64,000 nt of DNA from Acidobacteriota bacterium (GCA_027307335.1 DAHUXD010000054.1:68611-132610); one strand, 5' to 3'. Positions 26,028 to 35,324 are shown, counted from the stretch's first letter. Notes: a model not told the origin generated them from the letters alone. A program made the numbers and translations.

Positions 26028-27274
26028 CGCGCGCGCTCGCCGGAGCCGAGGGCGATTTCATGGACACGCGGGCGGGCGCATTTCGGCCCCACGTCGTCCA
26101 CGTCGTCGGGACCGCGGGGGCCGGAGGCGTCCAGAGCCTCGTGCTCGATTTCGCGACGTCGGCCCCCGGACGCCGCTATCGGCACAGCCTGCTCTGCCTC
26201 TTCGGAGCGGACGACGATTTCGCTCGACGGTTTCGGGACGCGGGGATGACGGTCGAAGAGTGCTCCGTGCCGTGGCCGGATTCGCTGTCGCTCGGCTCGT
26301 ATCGCGCCTCGCGCTGGCTGCGACAGCGGCTGACGTTCACCTTCCCGCGCCGGCTCGCTCGCGTGCTGCGAAGGCTCGAGCCCGACCTCGTCCACACGCA
26401 CATCGCCCACCGCATCGATCTGCAGGCCGAGGGCATCCTCCGTCGGGCGCGGCTGCCGTTCGTCTGGACCATCCACGGCCAGTACCGGCCGGAGGGGCGC
26501 GAGCTCGCCCGCTGGCGCCACGCCATCCGGCTCGCTGCGGAAGGGCCGGGCGCCGTGACGGCGGTGGCGGAGGAGCTCGCGAAGGACTTCCACATGCGCG
26601 GGCTCGATCATCCCGACGGTGTCGCGGTGACGCGCGGGGGCGTGGACCTGTCGCGCTTCCGGCAACGCCGGCCGGCCGACCCGGCGTGGCGCGGCAAGAA
26701 CGGCATCCCAGCCGATGCGCTCCTCTTCGGCGCCGCCGGACGCCTCGTCCAGGAGAAGGCCTACGAGATCTTCATCCGGGCGGCGCGGCGCATCCCGAAA
26801 GAGCGCGGGGTCCATTTCGCGATCGCCGGAGCGGGACCGCTCAAGGAATCCCTTCGGAAAGAGATCGCCCGGGCGGGGCTCAAGGACCGGTTTCACCTCG
26901 TCGGTCTGACGGAGGACGTTCCGCATTTCCTCGGCCAGCTCGACGTGTTCGTCCTGTCGTCCCGCTTCGAGGGATTTCCGATCGCGATGCTCGAAGCCCT
27001 GGCCGCCGGGTTGCCGGCGATCGCGACGCCCGTCGGAGGCGTGCCCGAGATGCTCGGCCGCGACGGAGGCCTGATCGTGGCGCGCGAGTCCGAGGACGAG
27101 CTGGCCGCGGCGCTCGAGGCGATGCTCGACCCCGAGGCGCGCCGCGCCTTCGCCGCCCGCGGGCCCGCGCTCGCCGAGCGGTTCTCGATCGAACGCTCCG
27201 CCGAAAACTTCACCCGACTGTACGCGCGCCTTCTGGCGCGCGCGGAGAACGCGAAGGAAGGTCATCCATCATGA
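26024..27274 (+). CDS. GT4-family glycosyltransferase
   Basis: A 416-residue GT-B fold enzyme. The N-terminal domain has GTAGAGGVQSLVLD and VHTHIAHRIDLQ. The nucleotide-binding C-terminal domain begins near AAGRLVQEKAYEIFIRAA. The EGFPIAMLE motif (E-x7-E) binds the donor sugar nucleotide and marks family GT4, a retaining transferase. Donor and acceptor are not predictable. It starts at ATG 26024, overlapping the deacetylase stop by four bases, and its own stop overlaps the ABC permease start in the same way. This suggests coupled translation with the exporter. Confidence 0.88.
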   Translation: MTRALAGAEGDFMDTRAGAFRPHVVHVVGTAGAGGVQSLVLDFATSAPGRRYRHSLLCLFGADDDFARRFRDAGMTVEECSVPWPDSLSLGSYRASRWLRQRLTFTFPRRLARVLRRLEPDLVHTHIAHRIDLQAEGILRRARLPFVWTIHGQYRPEGRELARWRHAIRLAAEGPGAVTAVAEELAKDFHMRGLDHPDGVAVTRGGVDLSRFRQRRPADPAWRGKNGIPADALLFGAAGRLVQEKAYEIFIRAARRIPKERGVHFAIAGAGPLKESLRKEIARAGLKDRFHLVGLTEDVPHFLGQLDVFVLSSRFEGFPIAMLEALAAGLPAIATPVGGVPEMLGRDGGLIVARESEDELAAALEAMLDPEARRAFAARGPALAERFSIERSAENFTRLYARLLARAENAKEGHPS

Positions 27275-28119
27275 GCTCGATCGCCCGCACGGGACCCGAT
27301 GTTTCCACCATCGTCATCGAGCCGAGCCGCGGCTGGATCGGGCTCAGGCTCCGCGAACTCTGGGAGTACCGGGAGCTCCTCTACTTCCTCGTCTGGCGCG
27401 ACATCAAGGTTCGCTACAAGCAGACGGCACTCGGAGCGGCATGGGCGATCATCCAGCCGTTCTTCTCGATGGTCATCTTCAGCCTGTTCTTCGGCAAGCT
27501 CGCCAAAATGCCGTCCGACGGCATTCCATACCCGATCTTCGCGTATGCCGCGCTGGTGCCGTGGACCTTCTTCGCCAACGGTCTGTCGCAGTCGGCGAAC
27601 AGCCTCGTCGACAGCGCGAACCTGATCCGGAAGATCTACTTTCCGAGGTTGACGATCCCGATCGCCAACGTCCTCGCCGGGCTCGTGGACTTCGCGCTGG
27701 CCTTCGCGGTGCTCCTCGGAATGATGGCGTGGTACCACATCTACCCGAGTGCGCGCCTGGTCTGGCTGCCTCTGTTTCTCCTGCTCGCGCTCGTAACCGC
27801 GCTGGCGGTCGGTCTCTGGCTCTCGGTCCTGAACGTCGAGTACCGCGACGTCCGTTACACGGTTCCCTTCATCACCCAGTTCTGGATGTTCGCCACGCCC
27901 ATCGTCTACCCGAGCAGTCTCCTGAGAGAGCCCTGGCGCACGATCTACGGGTTGAATCCGATGGTCGGCGTCGTCGAGGGATTCCGCTGGGCGCTCCTCG
28001 GAACGAAGACCGCCCCGGGCCCGGCCATCGCGGTGTCGGCGGGCGCGGCGCTCGTCCTGCTCGTGGGCGGCGCGTTCTACTTCCGGCGCATGGAAAAGAC
28101 TTTCGCGGACGTGGTCTAG
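27271..28119 (+). CDS. wzm: Polysaccharide ABC exporter permease (Wzm/TagG type)
   Basis: A 282-residue inner-membrane protein with six predicted membrane segments. The N-terminal amphipathic region RELLYFLVWRDIKVRYKQTALGAAWAIIQP is diagnostic of ABC-2 type glycan exporters (KpsM/Wzm/RfbA). Further typical features are NLIRKIYFPR, VLNVEYRDVRY and a C-terminal NPMVGVVEGFRWALLG. It moves lipid-linked glycan across the inner membrane with a Wzt ATPase. The Wzt copy at 28130 follows directly, and another Wzt at 20634 has no permease of its own. It is the only permease of this kind in the window. Confidence 0.93.
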   Translation: MSSIARTGPDVSTIVIEPSRGWIGLRLRELWEYRELLYFLVWRDIKVRYKQTALGAAWAIIQPFFSMVIFSLFFGKLAKMPSDGIPYPIFAYAALVPWTFFANGLSQSANSLVDSANLIRKIYFPRLTIPIANVLAGLVDFALAFAVLLGMMAWYHIYPSARLVWLPLFLLLALVTALAVGLWLSVLNVEYRDVRYTVPFITQFWMFATPIVYPSSLLREPWRTIYGLNPMVGVVEGFRWALLGTKTAPGPAIAVSAGAALVLLVGGAFYFRRMEKTFADVV

Positions 28120-28129
28120 GACTCGTCGC

Positions 28130-29449
28130 ATGATGCCAGCGATTCGCGTCGAGCGGCTCGGCAAGCGCTACCGATTGGGAGGGCCGCGGAAGAGCTACAA
28201 AGCGCTGCGCGACATTCTGACCGCGGCGGCGACGGCGCCGTTCCGGACGGTTCGGTCTGCGTTGCGAGGGGGGTCCCTCGCGAAGGCGGCTCCCGAAACG
28301 ATCTGGGCCCTCCACGACGTGTCCTTCGAGATCTCTCGCGGAGAGGTCGTTGGCATCATCGGCCGCAACGGCGCGGGCAAGAGCACCCTGCTGAAGATCC
28401 TTTCGCGCATCACCGATCCCACGACGGGACGGGCGTCGATCCATGGCCGCGTGGGCTCGCTCCTGGAGGTGGGCACGGGATTTCATCCGGAGTTGACGGG
28501 CGCCGAGAACATCTACTTGAACGGCGTGATCCTCGGCATGCGGCGCAGCGAGATCGCCCGGAAGTTCGACGAGATCGTGACCTTCGCGGGCGTCGAGAAA
28601 TTCGTGGACACGCCGGTCAAGCATTACTCCTCGGGCATGTACCTGCGTCTCGCGTTCTCGGTCGCGGCGCACCTGGAGCCCGAGATCATGCTGGTCGACG
28701 AGGTCCTGGCCGTCGGCGACTCGACCTTTCAGCGCAAGTGCCTCGACAAGATGGAGGAGGTCGGCCAGCAGGGCCGGACCGTTCTGTTCGTGTCGCACAA
28801 CATGCCGGCGATCACCCGCCTCTGCCCCCGGACGATCCTGCTCGACGCGGGCAGCGTCGCGGCGGACGGCCCGTCGCACGAGGTCGTCAGCGCCTACTTG
28901 AGCTCCGACATCGGGACGAAGGCGGCCCGCGAGTGGCCGGATCCGGAGCGGGCTCCGGGGAACCACGTGGCGCGGCTGAGGGGCGTCCGCATTGTCGGCG
29001 AAGACGGCCGCCTCGCGGAGTCGATCGACATCCGATGCCCGGTCGGCATCGAGATGACCTTCGACGTGCTCGAGCCGGGCTGGGTCCTCTCGCCGATCTA
29101 CGACTTCTTCAATGACGAAGGCCTGTGCGTGTTCGGGGCGATCGACCACGACCCCGAATGGAAGGGGCGTCCGCGCCCGGCGGGTCGCTACGTCACGACC
29201 GCGTGGATCCCGGGAAACCTTCTTTCGGAGGGCGCCCTGATCGTCAACGCGGAGCTCCTGACGATCCATCCGATGGTGCAGCACTACCACGAGCGCCACG
29301 CGGTGGCTTTCCACGTCATCGACTCGCCGGACGGCGACACGGCGCGGGGAGAGTACTCGGGCGCGTGGCCGGGCGTGATCCGGCCGATGCTCGACTGGCG
29401 GACCCGGTTCGAGGGGATGGTGCTCGACGAAAAGGCGGCCGTCCGATGA
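28130..29449 (+). CDS. wzt: Polysaccharide ABC exporter ATPase with C-terminal domain (Wzt-like, second copy)
   Basis: A 439-residue protein with Walker A GRNGAGKST (about 80-88), YSSGM (about 166), LVDEVLAVGD (about 187) and VSHNMPA. The ABC half is nearly the same as the 20634 copy, including the shared SRITDPTTG and GTGFHPELTG stretches. The C-terminal domain (about 270-435; EMTFDVLEPGWVL, NAELLTIHPMVQHYHERHAVAF) is unrelated by eye to that of the first copy. It belongs to the group with HxE/HxR-rich ends seen in several Wzt proteins. A different glycan cap specificity is inferred. It follows the permease by ten bases and is therefore its obvious partner. Confidence 0.92.
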   Translation: MMPAIRVERLGKRYRLGGPRKSYKALRDILTAAATAPFRTVRSALRGGSLAKAAPETIWALHDVSFEISRGEVVGIIGRNGAGKSTLLKILSRITDPTTGRASIHGRVGSLLEVGTGFHPELTGAENIYLNGVILGMRRSEIARKFDEIVTFAGVEKFVDTPVKHYSSGMYLRLAFSVAAHLEPEIMLVDEVLAVGDSTFQRKCLDKMEEVGQQGRTVLFVSHNMPAITRLCPRTILLDAGSVAADGPSHEVVSAYLSSDIGTKAAREWPDPERAPGNHVARLRGVRIVGEDGRLAESIDIRCPVGIEMTFDVLEPGWVLSPIYDFFNDEGLCVFGAIDHDPEWKGRPRPAGRYVTTAWIPGNLLSEGALIVNAELLTIHPMVQHYHERHAVAFHVIDSPDGDTARGEYSGAWPGVIRPMLDWRTRFEGMVLDEKAAVR

Positions 29450-29458
29450 GGAGCGCGG

Positions 29459-30484
29459 ATGTTCGCTGAGTGGATTCAAGCCCGGCGCGGCTACCTTTCC
29501 GGCTGGAAATGGTCGCACGTGCGCCGCCACGGCGTCCGCGTGTTCCGATATCACGGCGTCGTCACGGAGAAGCGCGATGCCGTGCTCGACCGCAACCAGC
29601 TGCCTCTGCAGATTTTCCGCGCCCAGATGGATTTCCTGCGCCGGTTTCGGGTGCTCGGCGTCGGCGAGCTCATCGAGGGGCTGGCGGCCGGAAAGCTGCC
29701 GTCGCGGCCGAGCGCCATGGTGACGTTCGACGACGGCTTCCACAACAACGTCCTCGCGGCCGAGGTCATGGCGTCTCGGCGGATTCCCTGGTCGCTCTAC
29801 GTGCCCCCGGGAGAGGTCGGTCCGTCGCGCGCGATGTGGAGCGTCGAGATGTCCCTCCTCATCCTGCTCGGCCGCGCCGAGAAGATCGAGGCGCTCGGCC
29901 GGACGTGGAGCCTCGCCACGCGCGCCGAGCGCGAGAAGAGCTTCCGGGAGCTGCGCGCGCGATTGAAGGCGGTTCCTGCGCTCGAACGGGTCGCGACGGT
30001 CGAGGGGCTGCGCCGGCAGTTCCCGGCCGGCGAATCGGCTCGCCTGCTCGGCGAGCACCCGCAGCTGCGGATGCTCACGTGGGAGGAGCTGACGCAGCTG
30101 GCGAACGCGGGCGTCGAGATCGGGAGCCACGGTCTCCATCACGAGATTCACCACGCGCAGCAGACCGCCGACCTGCGGGTGCGCGAGCTCGTCGCGTCGC
30201 GCGCGGAGCTCGAGCGCCGGCTCGGACGGCGCTGCCGCGCGTTCGCGTACCCGAATGGCAATTTCGTGGACACGTCGCCCGGCGAAGTCGAGGGCGCCGG
30301 CTATGACGTCGCGTTCACGACGGTGTCCGGAGCGCTCGAAGACCGGCTCGGCGCCGATCGGTTCCTGCTGCCGCGCCTCTCGGCCTCGGGATCTCTCCAC
30401 GGCTTCGTGCGCACCTTCTGGTGGGACGGGGATCGGCCCGCCCGGCCGAGCCAGGCCCCGCAACCGCGCCCCTCGGAGGCCTGA
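29459..30484 (+). CDS. Polysaccharide deacetylase family protein (PgdA/NodB type)
   Basis: A 341-residue protein with a canonical NodB domain. VTFDDGF (about residue 88) carries the catalytic-base and metal Asp pair, GSHGLHHEIHH (about 222) the metal His residues, and AFAYPNGNFVD motif 3. An inserted helical region of about 100 residues separates motifs 1 and 2, as in PgaB- and IcaB-unlike, O-antigen-associated members. There is no signal peptide, so the substrate is probably cytoplasmic, such as a lipid-linked HexNAc. It begins at ATG 29459 with AGGAG five bases before it, nine bases after the Wzt stop. Confidence 0.82.
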   Translation: MFAEWIQARRGYLSGWKWSHVRRHGVRVFRYHGVVTEKRDAVLDRNQLPLQIFRAQMDFLRRFRVLGVGELIEGLAAGKLPSRPSAMVTFDDGFHNNVLAAEVMASRRIPWSLYVPPGEVGPSRAMWSVEMSLLILLGRAEKIEALGRTWSLATRAEREKSFRELRARLKAVPALERVATVEGLRRQFPAGESARLLGEHPQLRMLTWEELTQLANAGVEIGSHGLHHEIHHAQQTADLRVRELVASRAELERRLGRRCRAFAYPNGNFVDTSPGEVEGAGYDVAFTTVSGALEDRLGADRFLLPRLSASGSLHGFVRTFWWDGDRPARPSQAPQPRPSEA

Positions 30485-30490
30485 CACGTC

Positions 30491-32371
30491 ATGTGCGGAA
30501 TCGCCGGGATCTGGAGCGGCGACGGAGCGGCAGCCCGTCCCGAGTTCGCCGACGCCGTCCGGAGGATGACGCGCGCGATGACGCGCCGCGGTCCCGACGA
30601 TGAAGGACACTGGCGGGATCCCTCGGGGCACGCGATCTTCGGCTTCCGGCGGCTCGCCATCATCGACCCGACGCCGGCCGGGCACCAACCGATGATCTCG
30701 GCCGACGGCCGCTCGGTCGTGATGTTGAACGGCGAGATCTACAATTTCCAGGAGCTCGGCCGGGAGCTCGAAGGGCGCGGCGTGGTGTTCCGCTCCCGAT
30801 CCGACACCGAGGTCCTGCTCGAGGCGCTCAATGCGTTCGGTACGGACGTGATCTCACGCTTGAACGGCATGTTCGCGTTCGCGTGGTACCGGCTTACCGA
30901 ACGGACCCTGGTGCTCGCGCGGGATCACGCGGGGATCAAGCCGCTGTATTACTTCGAGCCTTCGCCAGGCCAGGGTCTCGCGTTCGGCTCGCAGTTCGAC
31001 GTCCTGCTTCAGACGCCCTGGGGCGATCCGGGCCCCGTTCGTGAAGACGTGCTCGCGCTCTACCTGAGACTGCACCACATCCCCCCTCCCTTCGGCCTGC
31101 TCGCGCGTACGGCCCAGCTCGAGCCCGGCCACTTTCTGCGGGCGCGCCCCGGAGCGCCGGTCGAGCGCCGCCGGTGGTGGGAGCTTCCGCGGCACGTCGA
31201 GCCGGACGCCCGGGGCGGCGCCGCGGTCGAGGCGCTCGGCGAGGTGCTCGATCGCGCGGTGCGGCGTCAGCGGATCGCCGACGTGCCGCTCGGCGTGTTT
31301 CTCTCGGGAGGCGTGGATTCGCCGCTCGTGACGGCCGTCGCGCGGGGTCAGACGGGCCCGGAGCTCAAGGCCTTCACAATCGGAAGCCCCGGATGGTCGC
31401 AGGACGAGTCGGCGGACGCGGCCGGCTACGGAAAGCGGCTCGGAGTGGACTTCCGGCTGCACCCCGTGTCGGGCGACGAAGCGCTGGCGACGATCGCGTC
31501 GGTGCAGCAGGCCCAGCACGAGCCCTTCGCGGACTTCTCGATCCTTCCGACGATGCTCGTGAGCCGGTTCGCCCGGCGCGAGGTGACGGTCGCGCTGAGC
31601 GGAGACGGCGGCGACGAGCTCTTCTTCGGGTACGAGCGGCCGCTGTCGCTGCTGCACAGCGGCAGCCTGTTCCGATGGCCGCGGCCGCTGCGGGTCGCGG
31701 CGTACGGCGCGGGCCGGCTCGGGATCGGTCCACGCCGGTCGGACGCGATCGTCGCCCGGGACCCGGGCGACTATTACTTCGAGGTCAACTCGCGGCTGAA
31801 GCGGGAGGACCTCCGCCTCCTGGCGCCGGGCCTCGGAGCGCCGCCCTCGGACTTCCGTCTCTACGACTTCGAGGGATTCCGGGGTCGCCGCGACCTCGCG
31901 AACTTCTCGCGGCACGTCGAGTTCTACGGCCAGCTCCAGCGCGGCTTGAAGAAGGTCGACATGGCCTCCATGCACGAGAGCCTCGAGGTGCGGGTCCCGC
32001 TCCTCGACCGGGAAGTCATCGAGCTCTCGCTGCGCATCGATCCGTTCGCCTGCATGCGTGACGGGACGCGCAAGGCACCGCTGCGGGAGCTGCTCGGGCG
32101 GTTCGTCCCGCCGGACACGATCCCGAAACTCAAACGCGGCTTCGCGGTTCCGCTCGGAGACTGGCTCCGCGGTCCGTTGCGGCCGCTCGTCGAGCAGACG
32201 CTCTTCTCGGGCGACCTCTACCCTTCAGGCGTCTTCGACCGCGGCGCCCTCCGAGCGTACTGGGACAGCCATCGCCGGGGCGAGCGTGACTGCAAGTGGG
32301 GCATCTGGACCCTGATGGCGCTCCAGTGGTGGGCCCGGGCCTACGGGCGGGCCGTGGCGGCGGCGGCATGA
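30491..32371 (+). CDS. asnB: Glutamine-dependent asparagine synthetase-type amidotransferase (AsnB/WbpS-like)
   Basis: A 626-residue class II amidotransferase. Cys2 (MCGIAGIW) is the glutaminase nucleophile, and RRGPDDEG and LNGEIYNFQEL are the glutaminase pocket. FLSGGVDSPLV (about 272) is the PP-loop of the synthetase domain, and ALSGDGGDELFFGYER follows. All key residues are present. In polysaccharide loci AsnB homologues such as Pseudomonas WbpS amidate the carboxyl of uronic acids on the glycan. With a UDP-HexNAc dehydrogenase in the same operon that role is likely here, though plain asparagine synthesis cannot be excluded. The gene lies six bases after the deacetylase, and its stop overlaps the next GT start. 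Confidence 0.9.
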   Translation: MCGIAGIWSGDGAAARPEFADAVRRMTRAMTRRGPDDEGHWRDPSGHAIFGFRRLAIIDPTPAGHQPMISADGRSVVMLNGEIYNFQELGRELEGRGVVFRSRSDTEVLLEALNAFGTDVISRLNGMFAFAWYRLTERTLVLARDHAGIKPLYYFEPSPGQGLAFGSQFDVLLQTPWGDPGPVREDVLALYLRLHHIPPPFGLLARTAQLEPGHFLRARPGAPVERRRWWELPRHVEPDARGGAAVEALGEVLDRAVRRQRIADVPLGVFLSGGVDSPLVTAVARGQTGPELKAFTIGSPGWSQDESADAAGYGKRLGVDFRLHPVSGDEALATIASVQQAQHEPFADFSILPTMLVSRFARREVTVALSGDGGDELFFGYERPLSLLHSGSLFRWPRPLRVAAYGAGRLGIGPRRSDAIVARDPGDYYFEVNSRLKREDLRLLAPGLGAPPSDFRLYDFEGFRGRRDLANFSRHVEFYGQLQRGLKKVDMASMHESLEVRVPLLDREVIELSLRIDPFACMRDGTRKAPLRELLGRFVPPDTIPKLKRGFAVPLGDWLRGPLRPLVEQTLFSGDLYPSGVFDRGALRAYWDSHRRGERDCKWGIWTLMALQWWARAYGRAVAAAA

Positions 32372-33513
32372 CGGAGCCCGTCCCGATCCTGTTCACGATT
32401 CCCAACTTCACGACGGCCGGGTCCGGCCGGGCGATGCTCAACATCGTGGAGCGGCTGGACCGGCGGCGTTTCGCTCCCTCGATCTGCACGCTCAAGCCGG
32501 GCGGCAATCTGGAATCCGAGATCGAGCGACTCGGGATCCCGTACATGCACGCCGCCTTTGCCGTGCCGGCGCGGCCGCTCGCGACCCTCGCGATGCGCGC
32601 GCACCGGGCGGCCGCCGCCTTCCGGCCGCGCGGCTTCGTCCTGTGGCACTCGTTTCACTACCTGGACGACTACACCGAGCCCCTGGTCGCCCGGTTCGCG
32701 GGGGCGCGGGCCTGGATCTACACGAAGAAGAACATGAACTGGAACCGCCGTTCCTGGTGGCTGCGCAGCGTCTTCGCCACGCGGGTCGCGGCACAGAACA
32801 CCGACATGATGCGCGACTTCTTCGCCTCGCCGCGTCTGCGGCGCAAGACGGTCCTCCTGCCGCGCGGCGTGGACACCGAGCGCTTTCGTCCGGACGCGCC
32901 GCGGCGCCTCGCGCTGCGCGAGCAGTTCGGGGTGCCGCCGGACGCCGTCGTCGCCGGCTGCGTCGCACAACTGCTGCCCGTGAAAGGGCACCCGACGCTC
33001 ATCGACGCGCTCGCGCGCGTGCCGGGTCTTCGCCTCTGGCTCGCGGGAAAGGCGCTCGACGAGAAGTACGCCGCCGGACTCCGGGAGCAGGTCCGGGCGC
33101 TCGGGCTGGAGAATCGCGTCGCGTTTCTCGGCGAAGTGCAGGACGTTCCGGCCTTTCTCGCGGAGCTCGACGTCTTCGTGCTTCCGACCTGGAACGAGTG
33201 GCGGATGGAGGGGTGTCCCGTCGCGCTGCTCGAAGCGATGTCGAGCGGGAGGCCGTGCGTCGCGACGGACATCCCCGGATCGCGCGACATCGTCGAGAAC
33301 GAGCGCAGCGGAATCCTCGTGCCGCCGCAGGATGCGGGCGCGCTGGCGGGAGGGCTCGAGTGGCTGCTCGCCGACGCGCCGCGACGGCGGGCGCTGGGCG
33401 CGGCCGCTAGGGAGCGCGCCCTCGCGAAGTACGCGATCGCGGTCGAGGTCCGAGCCCACGAGGATCTGTACTCCGAGCTGCTCGGCGCCATGCCGGAAAG
33501 GCGGGCCGCGTGA
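32368..33513 (+). CDS. GT4-family glycosyltransferase
   Basis: A 381-residue GT-B enzyme with TIPNFTTAGSGRAMLNIVERL at the acceptor-domain start. A C-terminal domain holds GCVAQLLPVKGHPTLIDALA and EGCPVALLE, the donor-binding E-x7-E motif. A short CLNW-type insert is replaced by a KKNMNWNRRSWW segment that may contact lipid. It transfers an unknown sugar at the cytoplasmic face. It sits between two asparagine-synthetase-like genes and overlaps both by four bases, so the three products are probably made in step. Confidence 0.87.
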   Translation: MTEPVPILFTIPNFTTAGSGRAMLNIVERLDRRRFAPSICTLKPGGNLESEIERLGIPYMHAAFAVPARPLATLAMRAHRAAAAFRPRGFVLWHSFHYLDDYTEPLVARFAGARAWIYTKKNMNWNRRSWWLRSVFATRVAAQNTDMMRDFFASPRLRRKTVLLPRGVDTERFRPDAPRRLALREQFGVPPDAVVAGCVAQLLPVKGHPTLIDALARVPGLRLWLAGKALDEKYAAGLREQVRALGLENRVAFLGEVQDVPAFLAELDVFVLPTWNEWRMEGCPVALLEAMSSGRPCVATDIPGSRDIVENERSGILVPPQDAGALAGGLEWLLADAPRRRALGAAARERALAKYAIAVEVRAHEDLYSELLGAMPERRAA

Positions 33514-35324
33514 GGACGTCGGTGGCGACGGATGCAGCTGCGCCCGCCGCCGGTCTCGCACCGGAAGCACGGTGCGGCGACCTGCTCGTCGTGTTCGGAG
33601 ACGATGGAACCCCGATCCAGACGCGGGAGCGAAGCGGCGACTGGTCGCTCGAGCTCTCCGGCCCGGGGTGGAAGCTCCTGTCGCGGCCGCCCTCGGCGGG
33701 ATGGCGGGGATTCCCGATGCGTGCGGCGGCGTCCGGCGCCTGGCGGCTCTGGAGAATCGGAGAGCTCTACGGCGCTCCCGCCGACGAGGGCGGCTTCCTT
33801 TTCGAAATCGCCTCGGGAAAGCGGCCGGCCCTGGAGCTGAACGGTCACCTCCTGCTTCTCGGTTGGAACGCGGACGAACAGCGGTGGCACCTGTGGACCG
33901 ACCGCTTCGGAACCGTCCACGCCTATCGGGCGTCGTGCGGCTCGAAGGGGGCGATCGGAACGTTCTTCCCGGCGGTCGCGGGAGCGGGCGGGTCGGCGCG
34001 GGAGCTCGACTGGCCCGGTCTCGCCGGGTATTTCGCGCTGGGATTCTTCCCGGGGACGCGCACCTTCTTCGACGACGTGAAGATCCAGCGTCCGGCCACG
34101 CATGCCATGTTCGACCGCTCGGGCCGGCTGTTGACCGAAGAACGGTACTGGGCCTGGCGCCATGAGCCGGACCCGGGGCGCTCGTATGGGGAGACGGTGG
34201 ACGAGTTCGCGGCCGTGCTGCACCGGGTGAGCGACGAGCAGGCGCAGGGGCGGCTCGCGGTGCCCATCTCGGGCGGGCTCGATTCGCGGACGACCGTCGC
34301 GGCCCTGACGCGCGATGGGGCGAGGTCCGGGGCATCGTTGTGGTCCTTTTCGTACGGATACGCGCCCGATTCGATCGAGACGGCGGTCGCGCGACAGGTT
34401 GCCGAGGCCCGGAGCCTTCCGTTCGAATCGTTGACGGTCGGGCCGTACCTGTTCGACCGCCTCGACGCGGTGCTCGCCTCGGTCGAGGGCTTCCAGGACG
34501 TGACGCAGTCACGGCAGGCGACCGTGACCGACAGGCTCGACGGTCGGGCCGACGCCGTGGTCGCAGCGCACTGGGGCGACGTCTGGCACGACGACATGGG
34601 GCTTGCTGATCGGCCGGACGCGGCGTCGGCCGACGTGCTGGAGCACGCCATCTCCAAGATGGCCAAGCGCGGACGGCGCTGGCTCCTCGACGAGCTCGCG
34701 GCGCCGCGTCTCGGAGAGTCGCCCGATGAGATCGTGAAGGCTCAGGTCGCCGAGGAGCTCGAGCGGCTGCCTTCGATCGCCGACGCAGACTTCCGCGTGA
34801 AGGCGTTCAAGACCGAGCAGTGGTCCTTCCGCTGGACTCTCGCCAGCATCCGCATGCATCAGGCGGGCGCATACCCGAGGCTGCCGTTCTACGACACGCG
34901 GATGTCCGATTTCTTCGCGACGGTTCCGACGGAGTTCGTTCGCGGCCGGCGGCTCCAGATCGATTACCTCAAACGCTACGCCCCGGACCTCGCGCGCATC
35001 CGGTGGCAGGCCTACGACACGAACCTGTACCGGGTCCGGTACTTCCATTCGCTGCTGCTCCCGAGCCGCGCGCTCAAGAAAGCGCGACGCCTCTGGAAGG
35101 GCGCGCCGTCGATCGAGCGCAACTGGGAGGTCCAGTTCCGCGGCGAGGAGGGGCGCCGCCGCCTCGAGCGCGCGCTCGGAGGCTCTCGCCTCGCCGAGCT
35201 CGTGTCGCGGCCGCGCGTCCAGGCGCTGCTCGACGCGTTCTTCGCTTCGCCCCTGGAGGAAGGCCGGGGTTACACGGTCTCCATGCTCCTGACGCTGGCG
35301 TCGTGGCTGGAGGCGTATGGCTAG
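33510..35324 (+). CDS. Asparagine synthetase-like protein without the glutaminase cysteine
   Basis: A 604-residue protein whose C-terminal half has the AsnB PP-loop ISGGLDSRTTVAAL (about 253) and HWGDVWHDDMG in place of SGDGGDE. The first 150 residues align only loosely with a class II glutaminase (WTDRFGTVHAYRAS resembles the RDRxGxKPLYY turn). They begin MRTSV with no Cys at position 2. It therefore cannot use glutamine by the normal mechanism. It may use free ammonia, take an amine from another substrate, or form a different amide or ester through an adenylate. The start is GTG 33510, overlapping the GT4 stop. Pairing with a complete AsnB two genes upstream is notable. Confidence 0.8.
   Translation: MRTSVATDAAAPAAGLAPEARCGDLLVVFGDDGTPIQTRERSGDWSLELSGPGWKLLSRPPSAGWRGFPMRAAASGAWRLWRIGELYGAPADEGGFLFEIASGKRPALELNGHLLLLGWNADEQRWHLWTDRFGTVHAYRASCGSKGAIGTFFPAVAGAGGSARELDWPGLAGYFALGFFPGTRTFFDDVKIQRPATHAMFDRSGRLLTEERYWAWRHEPDPGRSYGETVDEFAAVLHRVSDEQAQGRLAVPISGGLDSRTTVAALTRDGARSGASLWSFSYGYAPDSIETAVARQVAEARSLPFESLTVGPYLFDRLDAVLASVEGFQDVTQSRQATVTDRLDGRADAVVAAHWGDVWHDDMGLADRPDAASADVLEHAISKMAKRGRRWLLDELAAPRLGESPDEIVKAQVAEELERLPSIADADFRVKAFKTEQWSFRWTLASIRMHQAGAYPRLPFYDTRMSDFFATVPTEFVRGRRLQIDYLKRYAPDLARIRWQAYDTNLYRVRYFHSLLLPSRALKKARRLWKGAPSIERNWEVQFRGEEGRRRLERALGGSRLAELVSRPRVQALLDAFFASPLEEGRGYTVSMLLTLASWLEAYG

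Noticed and set aside
27872-30688. A minus-strand open frame of 938 codons
   Set aside because: It is antisense to the permease, ATPase and deacetylase genes, each of which has clear family motifs. The antisense translation has none.
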